Positions 7,101 through 15,092 are shown, counted from the stretch's first letter. The stretch: DNA of 16,271 bases from TCS-49 sp964442515 (GCA_964442515.1 CAYUAC010000041.1:1-16271); one strand, 5' to 3'. Notes: generated from the sequence alone by a model not told the origin. Numbers and translations: made by a program.

Positions 7101-7659
7101 AGAAGAAAAAGAAGAAAAAACGCACGAAGAGGAACTTGAAAATCAGACTGAGCAAGAGCAGGAGACTGCCCAAGAACCAGAGTCTGAAGAGCAAACCTCA
7201 GCCACCGATGAAAAAGATGAGGAGATTGAGGAATTGAAAAAAAAGCTTGATGCCCAACAGGAAAAATACGTCAAAGTCTACGCTGATTTTGAAAACAGCA
7301 AAAAGCGCCTGCAAAAAGATAAAAACAACGCGGTAGCCTACGCAAACGAAAGTTTTGCCAAAGATCTGCTGCCTGTTATCGATTCGCTTGACATGGCGCT
7401 CAAGGCTGCGCAAAACAGCGGCGATGAGAAGATGGTGGAAGGCATCGAGCTGACCATCGAACAGTTCAAAAAAGCGATCTCCAAACACGGAGTGGAAATC
7501 GTGGACGTGGACAACGGTTTTGATCCGCAGCTGCACAACGCGGTCATGCAGGTTGAAAGTGAAGAGCACGAAGAGGGTGCGATCGTGGAAGTGATGCAGC
7601 ACGGTTATCAAATGAAAGATCGGCTGCTGCGTCCTTCAATGGTCAGCATCGCAAAATAA
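7093..7659 (+). CDS. grpE: Nucleotide exchange factor GrpE
   Basis: A 188-residue co-chaperone that makes DnaK release ADP. The first 45 residues are highly acidic and low in complexity, then a long helix (about 45-105) that forms the dimeric coiled coil, then the C-terminal beta domain with GFDPQLHNAVMQVES and the ending GYQMKDRLLRPSMVSIAK, both family hallmarks. The GTG start lies inside the hrcA end (8-bp overlap) with AAGGAG about 7 nt upstream, so it is translationally coupled to hrcA. dnaK follows after 23 bp. Confidence 0.97.
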   Translation: MSKEEKEEKTHEEELENQTEQEQETAQEPESEEQTSATDEKDEEIEELKKKLDAQQEKYVKVYADFENSKKRLQKDKNNAVAYANESFAKDLLPVIDSLDMALKAAQNSGDEKMVEGIELTIEQFKKAISKHGVEIVDVDNGFDPQLHNAVMQVESEEHEEGAIVEVMQHGYQMKDRLLRPSMVSIAK

Positions 7660-7682
7660 AACAAACTTAACAAGGAGCAATA

Positions 7683-9587
7683 ATGGGTAAAGTATTAGGT
7701 ATAGATTTAGGGACAACCAACTCGGCAATGGCCGTATATGAAAACGGTGAAGGCAAGATTATTACCAATAAAGAGGGTAAAAACACAACACCCTCAGTCG
7801 TCGCGTTTACGGACAAAGGCGAGATTTTAGTCGGTGACAGTGCCAAAAGACAGGCTGTGACCAACCCCGAAAAGACCATTTATTCGATTAAAAGAATCAT
7901 GGGTCTGATGATGAAAGAGGATATGGCTAAAGAAGCGCAGCAAAAACTGCCTTACAAGGTCGTTGATCGAAGCGGCGCGTGTGCCATCGAAGTAGACGGC
8001 AAAACATACACGCCACAAGAGATCAGTGCAAAAGTGCTGATCAAGATGAAAGAAGACGCCGAGGATTACCTGGGCGAGGATGTAACGGACGCGGTTATTA
8101 CCGTTCCTGCGTACTTTAACGATTCGCAGAGAAAAGCAACCAAAGAAGCCGGGCAGATTGCGGGTCTGAATGTTCTTAGAATCATCAACGAACCAACAAG
8201 TGCAGCCCTTGCGTACGGTCTTGATAAAAAAGAAGCCGAAGAGATCTTAGTATACGACCTTGGCGGCGGTACGTTTGATGTTACCGTTCTTGAAACGGGC
8301 GACAACGTCGTTGAAGTACTGGCAACTGACGGGGATGCGTTCCTTGGCGGTGACGATTTTGACAACAGAATCATCGACTGGCTGGTTAAAGAGTTCAAAG
8401 ATGAACAGGGTGTTGATCTTAAAAAAGACGTTATGGCACTGCAGCGTCTGAAAGAAGCGGCCGAAAACGCCAAAAAAGAGCTCAGTTCCTCTGAACAGAC
8501 CGATATCAACCTGCCTTATATCACGGCAGATCAAAGCGGTCCAAAGCACTTGACAAGAAGCATTACCAGAGCCAAATTTGAGGGTATGATCGAAGACTTG
8601 GTCGCGGGTACGGTCACGACAACCAAACGTGTGATCCAAAACGCGGACTTGACGCCAAATGAGATCAAGCAGATCGTTATGGTCGGCGGTTCTACCAGAA
8701 TCCCCGCGGTTCAAAAAGCGGTCAGAGACGTCTTTAACAAAGAGCTCAACAAATCAGTCAACCCCGATGAGGTCGTAGCAGTGGGTGCTGCTATCCAGGG
8801 CGGCGTACTTAAAGGCGACGTAAAAGACGTATTGCTGCTTGATGTAACGCCTCTTAGCCTTGGTATCGAAACACTGGGCGGCGTAACGACCAAGCTGATC
8901 GAAAAAGGTACCACTATTCCGGCGCAAAAATCAGAAGTCTTCTCAACTGCCGAAGATAATCAGCCGGCCGTTACGATCAACGTCGTTCAGGGTGAGCGTG
9001 AATTTGCCAAAGACAATAAATCACTGGGGCAGTTTGAACTCAGAGATATCCCTGCCGCTCCAAAAGGCGTACCCCAAATTGAGGTGAGCTTTGATATCAA
9101 CAGCGACGGTATCCTGACGGTTACGGCCAAAGACAAAGGTACGGGCAAAGAGCAAAACATTACCATCAGCGGCAGTTCAGGTCTGAGCGAAGAAGAGATC
9201 GATAAGATGGTCAAAGACGCTGAAGCCCACAAAGAGGACGATGAAAAGAAAAAGCAGCTGGTTGAAACCAAAAACCAGGCTGACAGCCTTGTGCACCAGA
9301 CGGAAAAATCACTCAGCGAAATCGGTGAGAATTTTGACGCGGGTGAAAAAGAAAAGATCGAAAAAGCGCTGAACGAACTCAAAGAAGTGCTTAAAGACGA
9401 CAACGCGACAAAAGAGCAGATCGATGAGAAGGTCAAAGCATTGACTGAAGTCAGCCACAAGCTTGCTGAAGCGATGTATGCCAAAGAGCAGGAAAAACAG
9501 GGCGGCGAACAAGCCGGTCAAGAAGGCGCGAAAAAAGACGACGATGACGTTGTCGATGCCGAAGTCGAAGAAGACGACAAAAAATAA
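7683..9587 (+). CDS. dnaK: Molecular chaperone DnaK (Hsp70)
   Basis: A 634-residue Hsp70, full length. It has the ATPase domain with phosphate-binding loops IDLGTTNSAMAVYENG and VYDLGGGTFDVTVLE, the interdomain linker VLLLDVTPLSLGIETLGG at about 385, the substrate-binding beta domain, and an alpha-helical lid ending in an acidic tail (DDDDVVDAEVEEDDKK). It folds and protects proteins in the cytoplasm with GrpE and a DnaJ encoded elsewhere. The ATG is preceded by a strong AAGGAG. It is controlled by the promoter and CIRCE upstream of hrcA. Its stop overlaps the start of the next small gene as TAATG. Confidence 0.99.
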   Translation: MGKVLGIDLGTTNSAMAVYENGEGKIITNKEGKNTTPSVVAFTDKGEILVGDSAKRQAVTNPEKTIYSIKRIMGLMMKEDMAKEAQQKLPYKVVDRSGACAIEVDGKTYTPQEISAKVLIKMKEDAEDYLGEDVTDAVITVPAYFNDSQRKATKEAGQIAGLNVLRIINEPTSAALAYGLDKKEAEEILVYDLGGGTFDVTVLETGDNVVEVLATDGDAFLGGDDFDNRIIDWLVKEFKDEQGVDLKKDVMALQRLKEAAENAKKELSSSEQTDINLPYITADQSGPKHLTRSITRAKFEGMIEDLVAGTVTTTKRVIQNADLTPNEIKQIVMVGGSTRIPAVQKAVRDVFNKELNKSVNPDEVVAVGAAIQGGVLKGDVKDVLLLDVTPLSLGIETLGGVTTKLIEKGTTIPAQKSEVFSTAEDNQPAVTINVVQGEREFAKDNKSLGQFELRDIPAAPKGVPQIEVSFDINSDGILTVTAKDKGTGKEQNITISGSSGLSEEEIDKMVKDAEAHKEDDEKKKQLVETKNQADSLVHQTEKSLSEIGENFDAGEKEKIEKALNELKEVLKDDNATKEQIDEKVKALTEVSHKLAEAMYAKEQEKQGGEQAGQEGAKKDDDDVVDAEVEEDDKK

Positions 9588-9886
9588 TGTACACTCTCAT
9601 AGCACTCGTGCTGCTGCTTATCTTCGCAGCAGCTTCGGTGCTGCTGTACTACCAGATCAAACACAAACGACTCCATACCTATAAAAAGGGTGAGTGCCCC
9701 AACTGCGGCGCAAAACCCAAACGGTTTTATGACCGGATCAATGAAACCTACATCGAACAAAAACCGATCAAACCCAGACTGCTAAAAGGCGGCGGCTGCA
9801 GCGGTGCGAGCGCGATAGAATATTATTGTAAAGAGTGTGAAATAAAAGAAGTTTTTCATGAAAATAGCGGAGGGTGCGGGATATAA
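9587..9886 (+). CDS. Small membrane-anchored zinc-ribbon-like protein, co-translated with dnaK
   Basis: A 99-residue protein I do not recognise by name. Residues 3-23 form one hydrophobic membrane segment, followed by a basic stretch (KHKR), so the soluble part is probably cytoplasmic. CPNC (37-40) and CKEC (81-84) form a two-knuckle zinc-ribbon pattern, with extra cysteines at 71 and 97 beside glycine runs (GGGCSG, GGCGI). The ATG shares one base with the dnaK stop (TAATG), with no strong ribosome site of its own beyond the dnaK tail, so it is coupled to dnaK and should fall under HrcA control. A terminator-like hairpin starts at its stop codon. A role with DnaK at the membrane is inference from position alone. 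Confidence 0.8.
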   Translation: MYTLIALVLLLIFAAASVLLYYQIKHKRLHTYKKGECPNCGAKPKRFYDRINETYIEQKPIKPRLLKGGGCSGASAIEYYCKECEIKEVFHENSGGCGI

Positions 9887-9914
9887 CCCCAAAAGGGGTT
9901 ACAAAAAGGTTTTT
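9884..9914 (+). terminator. Likely terminator of the hrcA-dnaK operon
   Basis: TAACCCC-AAAA-GGGGTTA forms a 7-bp stem with a 4-base loop (9884-9901) that includes the stop codon of the zinc-ribbon gene. A short T run (TTTTTA) follows after CAAAAAGG, about 7 bases later than in an ideal terminator. On the minus strand no T tract follows the hairpin, so termination there is less convincing. Confidence 0.6.
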
Positions 9915-10341
9915 ATTGTGACTGCATATCAGCCGCGGTTTCTTGAACCTGCTGTTGAAACTGCTGGTTTTGTCGCATAAGCTGTGTCATCTCCATATAA
10001 TCTTCCATGCTCAAACCTTCGCCTTCGATAGCTTTTGTCGCATCTTTTTGAAAGTCTTCATTGGCTTTTTGCATCTGTTCTTGCGAAGGCTGCTCGTTTT
10101 CGCCGGCTTCTTTGCTGAGTTGCTGCTGCATATCTTTTCGGATTTGATCCACTTCAATAAGAGCGGAAACAAACTGGTTCACTTTTTTATCGCTGATATC
10201 CACATCCTGTTGTTGCTGCTGCTGTTGTTGCATCTGCTGCTGCATCTGCTCTTGTGTCATCTGCTGCTGTTGTTCTGCCTGTGCGTTTGCTACAAAAACG
10301 CTTGCGCTGATGATTGTTCCTGCTAGTAATGATCTAAGCAT
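9913..10341 (-). CDS. Secreted glutamine-rich DUF4168 protein
   Basis: A 142-residue protein with a signal peptide (MLRSLLAGTIISASVFVANAQA, cut probably after AQA), so periplasmic. After it comes a tract of about 30 residues made almost wholly of Gln with Met, including a run of eight Gln. The rest matches DUF4168: DISDKKVNQFVSALIEVDQIRKDM, then a helical part with ATKAIEGEGLSMEDYMEMTQLM. The function of DUF4168 is unknown. A start 12 codons upstream is possible, but ATG at 10341 has AAAAGGA about 5 nt before it and begins the signal peptide properly. It converges with the dnaK operon and diverges from aspS. A TTATAC (10370-10365) is a possible -10 box. Confidence 0.85.
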   Translation of the reverse strand: MLRSLLAGTIISASVFVANAQAEQQQQMTQEQMQQQMQQQQQQQQDVDISDKKVNQFVSALIEVDQIRKDMQQQLSKEAGENEQPSQEQMQKANEDFQKDATKAIEGEGLSMEDYMEMTQLMRQNQQFQQQVQETAADMQSQ

Positions 10342-10405
10342 AGTAATCCTTTTGTTTTTATTTGGTATAAGTGACATGGTAATTAAACAACATTAACGTG
10401 TCAAG

Positions 10406-10435
10406 TTGTGTTACCAAGTTGCTTTTTGATATAAT
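10406..10435 (+). promoter_or_regulatory. Promoter of aspS
   Basis: A perfect TATAAT -10 box (10430-10435) with a weak TTGTGT -35 (10406-10411), spacer 18. Transcription would start near 10442, about 25 bases before the TTG start, leaving room for the GAGAGG ribosome site. This argues against the in-frame ATG at 10446. Confidence 0.6.
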
Positions 10436-10466
10436 TCGCGCAAAAATGCAATTGAGAGGTTTTAGT

Positions 10467-12221
10467 TTGAGAACACACTACTGCAGTGACGTCAATGAAT
10501 CACATATCGATCAGGAAGTGACCGTCTGCGGCTGGGCAAACAGCTACAGAGACCACGGCGGCATTATCTTTATCGACTTAAGAGACAATGATGAGGTTGT
10601 CCAGCTTGTCTGCGATCCGACCTACGAGGGACCCTACAAGGAAGCCGAAAAGGTCAGAGACCAATATGTGCTTATTGCCAAAGGGTATGTCAGAGCCAGA
10701 GGGGAGGGACTTGAAAATCCCAAACTCAAAACCGGCAAGATAGAGATCGTGGTTACGGATTTGAATATTGAAAACAGATCAAAGCCGCTGCCCTACGTGA
10801 TCGGCGACAGCGCCGTCAACGAAGAGATCAGGCTGAAATACCGCTATCTTGATCTGCGCCAAAAGAGGATGTATGATACGTTCAAGCTGCGCTCCAAAGC
10901 AGCCATGGCGGCCAGACAGGTTTTGGATGAGCATGGTTTTTTGGAAGTGGAAACACCGATTCTGACCAAATCCACCCCCGAAGGCGCCAGGGATTACCTG
11001 GTCCCAAGCAGAGTCCACGGCGGCGAGTTTTACGCGCTGCCCCAATCCCCCCAGCTGTTTAAGCAGCTGCTGATGGTAGGCGGATTCGACCGGTATTTCC
11101 AAATCGCCAAATGCTTCCGCGATGAAGACCTGCGCGCGGATCGGCAGCCCGAATTTACCCAGATGGATGTGGAACTGAGCTTTTGTGATCAGGAAGAGGT
11201 GATCAAAATCGCAGAGAAGATGCTGGAAGGTATTTTTAACCGCTGCGGCCATGCGGTCAAAGCGCCGTTTAAACGTATGACGCATTTTGATGCGATGGAA
11301 CATTACGGCAGTGACAAACCCGATCTGCGCTTTGGTATGCCCATGGTTGACGTGATCGATCTGTTTGAAGACAGCAGCAACGATATCTTTAAAAATATCG
11401 CCAAAGACAGCGCGCACAACCGTATCAAGGCACTCAAGGTGCAAGGCGGCGACAAGGAATTCAGCCGAAAAGACCTCAAGGAATTGGAAAAATACGTCAC
11501 CAAATTCGGCGCCAAGGGGCTGGCGTATATCCAGATGAAAGAAGACGGTCCCAAAGGCCCGTTGGTCAAATTCTTAAGTGAAAAAAGCTTAGAATCATTG
11601 CTTGAAAGAGTAGCGTTACAAACCGGTGACGTCGTCTTTTTCGGCGCGGGGCATAAAAAGACGGTGCTGGATTATATGGGCAGACTGCGCTTAGAAATCG
11701 GCCGTCAGCTTGATCTGATCGACAAAGACGCGCTGGAGTTTGTCTGGGTCGTGGACTTTCCGATGTTTGAAATCGAAGAGGGCAAGGTCAAAGCGCTGCA
11801 CCACCCCTTTACGTTGCCAAAAGATACCAACAAAGAACATATCGAAGATATCGAATCGGTTGCCTTTGATATCGTCTTAAACGGCGTGGAACTGGGCGGC
11901 GGAAGTATGAGGATCCACAAACCAGAAGTCCAAAGCGAAGTCTTTGACCTGCTTGGTATTAGCGAAGAGGAAGCACAGCAGAAGTTTGGCTTTTTGCTCG
12001 AAGCACTGGAATACGGCGCGCCTCCGCACGGCGGTTTCGCGCTTGGCTTTGACAGGCTGGTTATGCTGCTGACCGGGCGTGACAATATCCGTGACGTGAT
12101 CGCGTTTCCGAAAACGCAGCGGGCTACGTGTATGCTCACCGACGCGCCGGGCGAAGTGGCAAACGAGCAGCTCAAAGAGCTCTCCATCAGAGTACGAAAA
12201 ACAGAACAAAACAAACAATAA
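10467..12221 (+). CDS. aspS: Aspartyl-tRNA synthetase
   Basis: A 584-residue class II synthetase charging tRNA-Asp. It has the N-terminal OB-fold anticodon-binding domain (VTVCGWANSYRDHGGIIFIDLRD), motif 1 region GFLEVETPILTKSTPEGARDY, motif 2 FRDEDLRADRQPEFTQMDVE, a bacterial GAD insertion (about 280-415) and motif 3 GFALGFDRLVMLL. Length is normal for bacterial AspRS. I chose TTG at 10467 because the protein then starts MRTHYCSD as in homologues and GAGAGG lies 7 nt before it; longer in-frame starts would precede the likely transcription start. In Helicobacter pylori AspRS is non-discriminating and also charges tRNA-Asn; that may hold here but cannot be read from this sequence alone. adk follows after 10 bp. 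Confidence 0.98.
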   Translation: MRTHYCSDVNESHIDQEVTVCGWANSYRDHGGIIFIDLRDNDEVVQLVCDPTYEGPYKEAEKVRDQYVLIAKGYVRARGEGLENPKLKTGKIEIVVTDLNIENRSKPLPYVIGDSAVNEEIRLKYRYLDLRQKRMYDTFKLRSKAAMAARQVLDEHGFLEVETPILTKSTPEGARDYLVPSRVHGGEFYALPQSPQLFKQLLMVGGFDRYFQIAKCFRDEDLRADRQPEFTQMDVELSFCDQEEVIKIAEKMLEGIFNRCGHAVKAPFKRMTHFDAMEHYGSDKPDLRFGMPMVDVIDLFEDSSNDIFKNIAKDSAHNRIKALKVQGGDKEFSRKDLKELEKYVTKFGAKGLAYIQMKEDGPKGPLVKFLSEKSLESLLERVALQTGDVVFFGAGHKKTVLDYMGRLRLEIGRQLDLIDKDALEFVWVVDFPMFEIEEGKVKALHHPFTLPKDTNKEHIEDIESVAFDIVLNGVELGGGSMRIHKPEVQSEVFDLLGISEEEAQQKFGFLLEALEYGAPPHGGFALGFDRLVMLLTGRDNIRDVIAFPKTQRATCMLTDAPGEVANEQLKELSIRVRKTEQNKQ

Positions 12222-12231
12222 GGATAGATTG

Positions 12232-12801
12232 ATGAAAAAATTATTTTTAGTTATCGGAGCACCGGGCAGCGGGAAAACAACGGACGCGAGCATGATCGCG
12301 GAAAACAACGAGGGTATTACGCATTACTCAACGGGCGATATGCTCAGGGCCGAAGTAGCCAGCGGTTCACAGCTTGGCAGTATCATCGACGGGTATGTAT
12401 CCAAAGGTAACCTCGTACCCCTTGATATCGTGATCGATACGGTCGTAACGGCGGTGAAAAACTGCACGGATAACGTCGTTATAATTGATGGTTTTCCAAG
12501 AAGCGTCGAACAGATGGAAGCACTTGACAAAGAGTTAAAGAATCAGTCAAATATCGATCTTGCCAGCGTAATTGAAGTTTATGTCAGCGAAGAAACGGCA
12601 AAAGACCGGGTACTTGACCGGGCAAGAGGCGCCGATGACAATGAGGAAGTGTTTTACAACAGAATGAAGGTATACACAGAACCTCTGGCTAATATTCAGA
12701 AATTTTACAAGCAAAAAGACCTGCTCAAAGTCATTGACGGCGAGCGCAGTATCGAAGCGATCGTAGACGATATGGAAAGCTTTATCAAGTCAAAAATGTA
12801 A
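12232..12801 (+). CDS. adk: Adenylate kinase
   Basis: A 189-residue enzyme balancing AMP + ATP with 2 ADP in the cytoplasm. It has the P-loop GAPGSGKTT (residues 8-16), the AMP-binding TGDMLR, IIDGFPRS, and the DRARGADDNEEVFYNRMKVY segment. The LID is short, without the zinc-binding cysteines of long forms, as is typical of Campylobacterota. A TTG one codon earlier is in frame, but ATG at 12232 with AAGGA 7 nt upstream is the natural start. It lies between aspS (10 bp) and the CinA-like gene (4 bp) in one transcript. Confidence 0.97.
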   Translation: MKKLFLVIGAPGSGKTTDASMIAENNEGITHYSTGDMLRAEVASGSQLGSIIDGYVSKGNLVPLDIVIDTVVTAVKNCTDNVVIIDGFPRSVEQMEALDKELKNQSNIDLASVIEVYVSEETAKDRVLDRARGADDNEEVFYNRMKVYTEPLANIQKFYKQKDLLKVIDGERSIEAIVDDMESFIKSKM

Positions 12802-12805
12802 ACCT

Positions 12806-13543
12806 ATGAAGTTTTTTGCCCTCATTATCGGCAGCGAGATTCTCAATCGCCGCCGAAACGACGCGCATTTTGACTTTGTTTCAAAACAGCTTGCGCGCCG
12901 CGGCTGGGAATTTTGTGGCAGCAATATTATCAAAGACGATCCGAGGCTGATAACAGATTCGATCCGGTCGGTTGCGGGTATCCAAGACAGTGTACTGTTT
13001 TGTTTCGGGGGAATCGGATCCACTCCCGATGATTACACCAGGCAGTGCGCCGCCGATGCACTCAGCGGCGGAGAGCTTGCCACCCATCCCCGGGCCAGAG
13101 ACAGAATCCTCAAACGCTTTGGTGATGAAGCGTATCCCCACCGTATCAATATGGCCAGCCTGCCAAAAGGTGCCAGTCTGCTTGACAACCCGGTAAACAA
13201 TATCCCCGGATTTTCGCTGCGGGAGCGTTTTTTCTTTACGCCGGGGTTTCCAAAGATGGCCCACCCCATGATCGAAGCCGCGCTGGACCGGTATTATCCC
13301 CAAAACACCCCTCTTTACAGGCGTACGCTCAAAGCTATGACAAGCGAAAATACGCTGATTGAGTTGATGCAGCAGGCGCCGCGGGATGTTGAAGTTTCTT
13401 CGCTGCCAAAATTTGAGGGAGAAAAACGCACGACCGTGATCTCGGTGGCCGGATATAATGAAAAAAGCGTCGCCTCGTATTTTGCGAAGTACGAACGGTT
13501 CTTGCATAGTCAGGGTATTGAGTACCTGCTTGGAAATTTTTAA
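12806..13543 (+). CDS. CinA N-terminal / MoaB-like molybdopterin-binding domain protein
   Basis: A 245-residue protein with the MoCF-biosynthesis/CinA-N fold. It starts MKFFALIIGSEILNRRRNDAH, where CinA usually has an IGxEIL(x)G-type strand and turn, and has FCFGGIGSTPDDYTR (about 69-83), the substrate-loop signature of the family. The C-terminal 70 residues resemble the region after the fold in CinA, but the nicotinamide-nucleotide deamidase domain is absent. In CinA the N-terminal domain is an ADP-ribose/NAD-type pyrophosphatase; whether that holds here is unknown. It starts 4 bp after adk without a clear ribosome site, suggesting coupling. Confidence 0.85.
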   Translation: MKFFALIIGSEILNRRRNDAHFDFVSKQLARRGWEFCGSNIIKDDPRLITDSIRSVAGIQDSVLFCFGGIGSTPDDYTRQCAADALSGGELATHPRARDRILKRFGDEAYPHRINMASLPKGASLLDNPVNNIPGFSLRERFFFTPGFPKMAHPMIEAALDRYYPQNTPLYRRTLKAMTSENTLIELMQQAPRDVEVSSLPKFEGEKRTTVISVAGYNEKSVASYFAKYERFLHSQGIEYLLGNF

Positions 13544-13611
13544 AAGATATAAGTGGATTTTCAAGCCTTTTTAGGTAGTATTTCAGAAATGAAGATTGAA
13601 AAGGGAAATTG

Positions 13612-14292
13612 ATGGAAGGGATTTTTACATTCTTAGGCGCAATCAACTCATCACACGCCTTTGTGTTTTTAGGCCATGTCGTGTTGACGCTGATTGTTAT
13701 CGCATTGCTCGTTAAAGCGGCGACAAAGAATATGAAAGTAGTACCTGCCGGTGCGCAGAATATACTGGAGGCGTATCTTCAGGGCGTTTTGGCAATGGGC
13801 AAGGATGTTGTCGGACGGACGTACGCGAAAAAATATCTGCCCATGATCGCTACACTTGGGTTGATGATCTTTTTTAGTAATATTATCGGTATTATCCCCG
13901 GTTTTGAAGCACCCACGGCAAACATCAACTTTACACTGCCGCTGGCTCTGATCGTGTTTTTTTACTACAACTTCGAAGGGATCAGAAAAAACGGCGTTGT
14001 GGATTACGTGGCCCATTTTTCAGGACCGGTAAAATGGCTGGCGCCGCTGATGTTTCCGATTGAGATTATTTCGCATCTGTCCAGAATCATTTCGCTTTCT
14101 TTCCGTCTGTTTGGTAACGTACGGGGCGATGATCTGTTTTTGTGGGTTCTTATTATGCTGGCACCCTATCTCGTGCCGCTTCCGGCTTACGTATTGCTGA
14201 CGTTTATGGCGTTTTTGCAGGCGTTTATCTTTATGATGCTTTCTTATGTTTACCTCGCCGGTGCGGTACTGCTGCATGAGGAATCGCACTAA
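13612..14292 (+). CDS. atpB: ATP synthase F0 subunit a
   Basis: A 226-residue multi-spanning membrane subunit that forms the proton half-channels next to the c-ring. The essential arginine is in SLSFRLFGNVRGDDLF (equivalent to E. coli Arg210), and the last helix segment AFLQAFIFMMLSYVYLAGAV is typical. Five or six hydrophobic segments are visible. TTG one codon earlier is in frame; ATG at 13612 with AAGGGA upstream is preferred. No other ATP synthase genes surround it; atpB standing apart from the F1 genes is a known feature of Campylobacterota. The preceding 68 bp may hold a promoter, but I see only a weak TAGTAT. Confidence 0.97.
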   Translation: MEGIFTFLGAINSSHAFVFLGHVVLTLIVIALLVKAATKNMKVVPAGAQNILEAYLQGVLAMGKDVVGRTYAKKYLPMIATLGLMIFFSNIIGIIPGFEAPTANINFTLPLALIVFFYYNFEGIRKNGVVDYVAHFSGPVKWLAPLMFPIEIISHLSRIISLSFRLFGNVRGDDLFLWVLIMLAPYLVPLPAYVLLTFMAFLQAFIFMMLSYVYLAGAVLLHEESH

Positions 14293-14562
14293 TTGCGAAC
14301 CAGTGAAAAAGTCCTATCCTTTCTCATAAACTTTCTGCTGGGCGTTGCGTGGGCGTTTGCTATCGCCGGCGCGGTCCTTGGGTTTATGAAAGGGATGCAC
14401 TACAGTCTTCTCTACGCATTTGTATACATGTTTTTAGCTTCTGTTCCGGGTCTGTTTTTTGTCGTAATGCTGGAGTTTTTCTATCTGCGTATCGATAAAT
14501 TTCTGGAAATGAAAAAACAAACCAAAATCCTCAGTGATATCTTAAAAGGGATGGACAAATAG
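14293..14562 (+). CDS. Small two-helix membrane protein after atpB, unknown function
   Basis: An 89-residue protein I do not recognise. Two hydrophobic segments (about 7-32 and 38-65) form a hairpin, followed by a charged tail (RIDKFLEMKKQTKILSDILKGMDK). It starts with TTG immediately after the atpB stop codon, with GAGGAA about 8 nt upstream inside the atpB end. There is no in-frame ATG before residue 31, so TTG is the only start keeping both helices. Its position suggests a role with F0, for example assembly, but it lacks the four helices of AtpI/UncI, which normally lies upstream of atpB. It overlaps the following ThiE-like frame. Confidence 0.75.
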   Translation: MRTSEKVLSFLINFLLGVAWAFAIAGAVLGFMKGMHYSLLYAFVYMFLASVPGLFFVVMLEFFYLRIDKFLEMKKQTKILSDILKGMDK

Positions 14563-15092
14563 TTCGTTACGCTATCACCGATCCGGCTTACTACGGAAAC
14601 CAAAAAGAATTTATCTCCTATATCCAAAACATCGACAGTGATTTTATTGTTTTTCGCGATAAAACTAACAGCGACTATGCCTCGTTTGCCAAGCTCTTTT
14701 TGCGCATATGTCCCACAGACACCAAGGCGATGCTTCACAGTGATGCCGCTCTTGCCAAGACATTGGGTGCTTACGGAGTTCACCTGCGAAGCGATCAGTT
14801 TGACCAGATACGCTTTGCCAAAAAAAGCGGACTTTTTACTGTTATCAGTACTCATTCTATCGCTGAGGCCAAGCGTGCGAAAAAACTTGGCGTAGATGCC
14901 GTGACCTACAGCCCTGTATTCGCAAGCCCGGGTAAGGGAGAGCCAAAAGGTATTGCGGATTTGAAGTACTTCATTAAAGCGGTCAAGATGGATGTGATCG
15001 CCCTTGGCGGTATCGTGGGGCCGCAGCAGATCAGACAGCTTGCAAAGCTGAATTTATTCGGCTTTGCCTCCATTCGCTACTTCGCGCCGTAG
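14559..15092 (+). CDS. ThiE/TenI-like thiamine phosphate synthase family protein, start codon non-standard
   Basis: About 177 residues of a TIM-barrel protein of the ThiE/TenI family, which joins HMP-PP and HET-P in thiamine synthesis or, for TenI, isomerises the thiazole. Visible are the first strand (VRYAITDPAYYG), FIVFRDKTN, LGAYGVHLRSD, VISTHSIAEAKRAKKLGVDAV, SPVFASPGKGEPKGI and DVIALGGI, matching the barrel order and phosphate-binding glycines. It is shorter than typical ThiE (about 210). The frame is open from 14538 but contains no ATG, GTG or TTG before the first strand. The first such codon, TTG at 14700, would remove two strands. ATA at 14559 overlaps the upstream TAG and has AAAAGGG at a good distance, so a non-canonical start there is likely. 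The end overlaps lgt on the other strand by 39 bp. Confidence 0.75.
   Translation: MVRYAITDPAYYGNQKEFISYIQNIDSDFIVFRDKTNSDYASFAKLFLRICPTDTKAMLHSDAALAKTLGAYGVHLRSDQFDQIRFAKKSGLFTVISTHSIAEAKRAKKLGVDAVTYSPVFASPGKGEPKGIADLKYFIKAVKMDVIALGGIVGPQQIRQLAKLNLFGFASIRYFAP

Noticed and set aside
9902..9914. AAAAAGGTTTTT as a second terminator hairpin
   Set aside because: Only two bases would be left for the loop and the stem is all A-T, so it cannot form a stable terminator alone.
9943..10326. Leucine-rich open frame on the plus strand opposite the glutamine-rich gene
   Set aside because: The leucine/histidine repeats are the antisense of the CAG/CAA tract; the minus-strand product has a proper signal peptide, ribosome site and DUF4168 match.
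10779..11444. 221-codon open frame on the minus strand inside aspS
   Set aside because: It mirrors the codon bias of aspS, shows no domain pattern, and lies wholly within a well-supported gene.
12881..13564. 227-codon open frame on the minus strand across the CinA-like gene
   Set aside because: No recognisable motif, low-complexity composition, and the plus-strand gene has clear family signatures.
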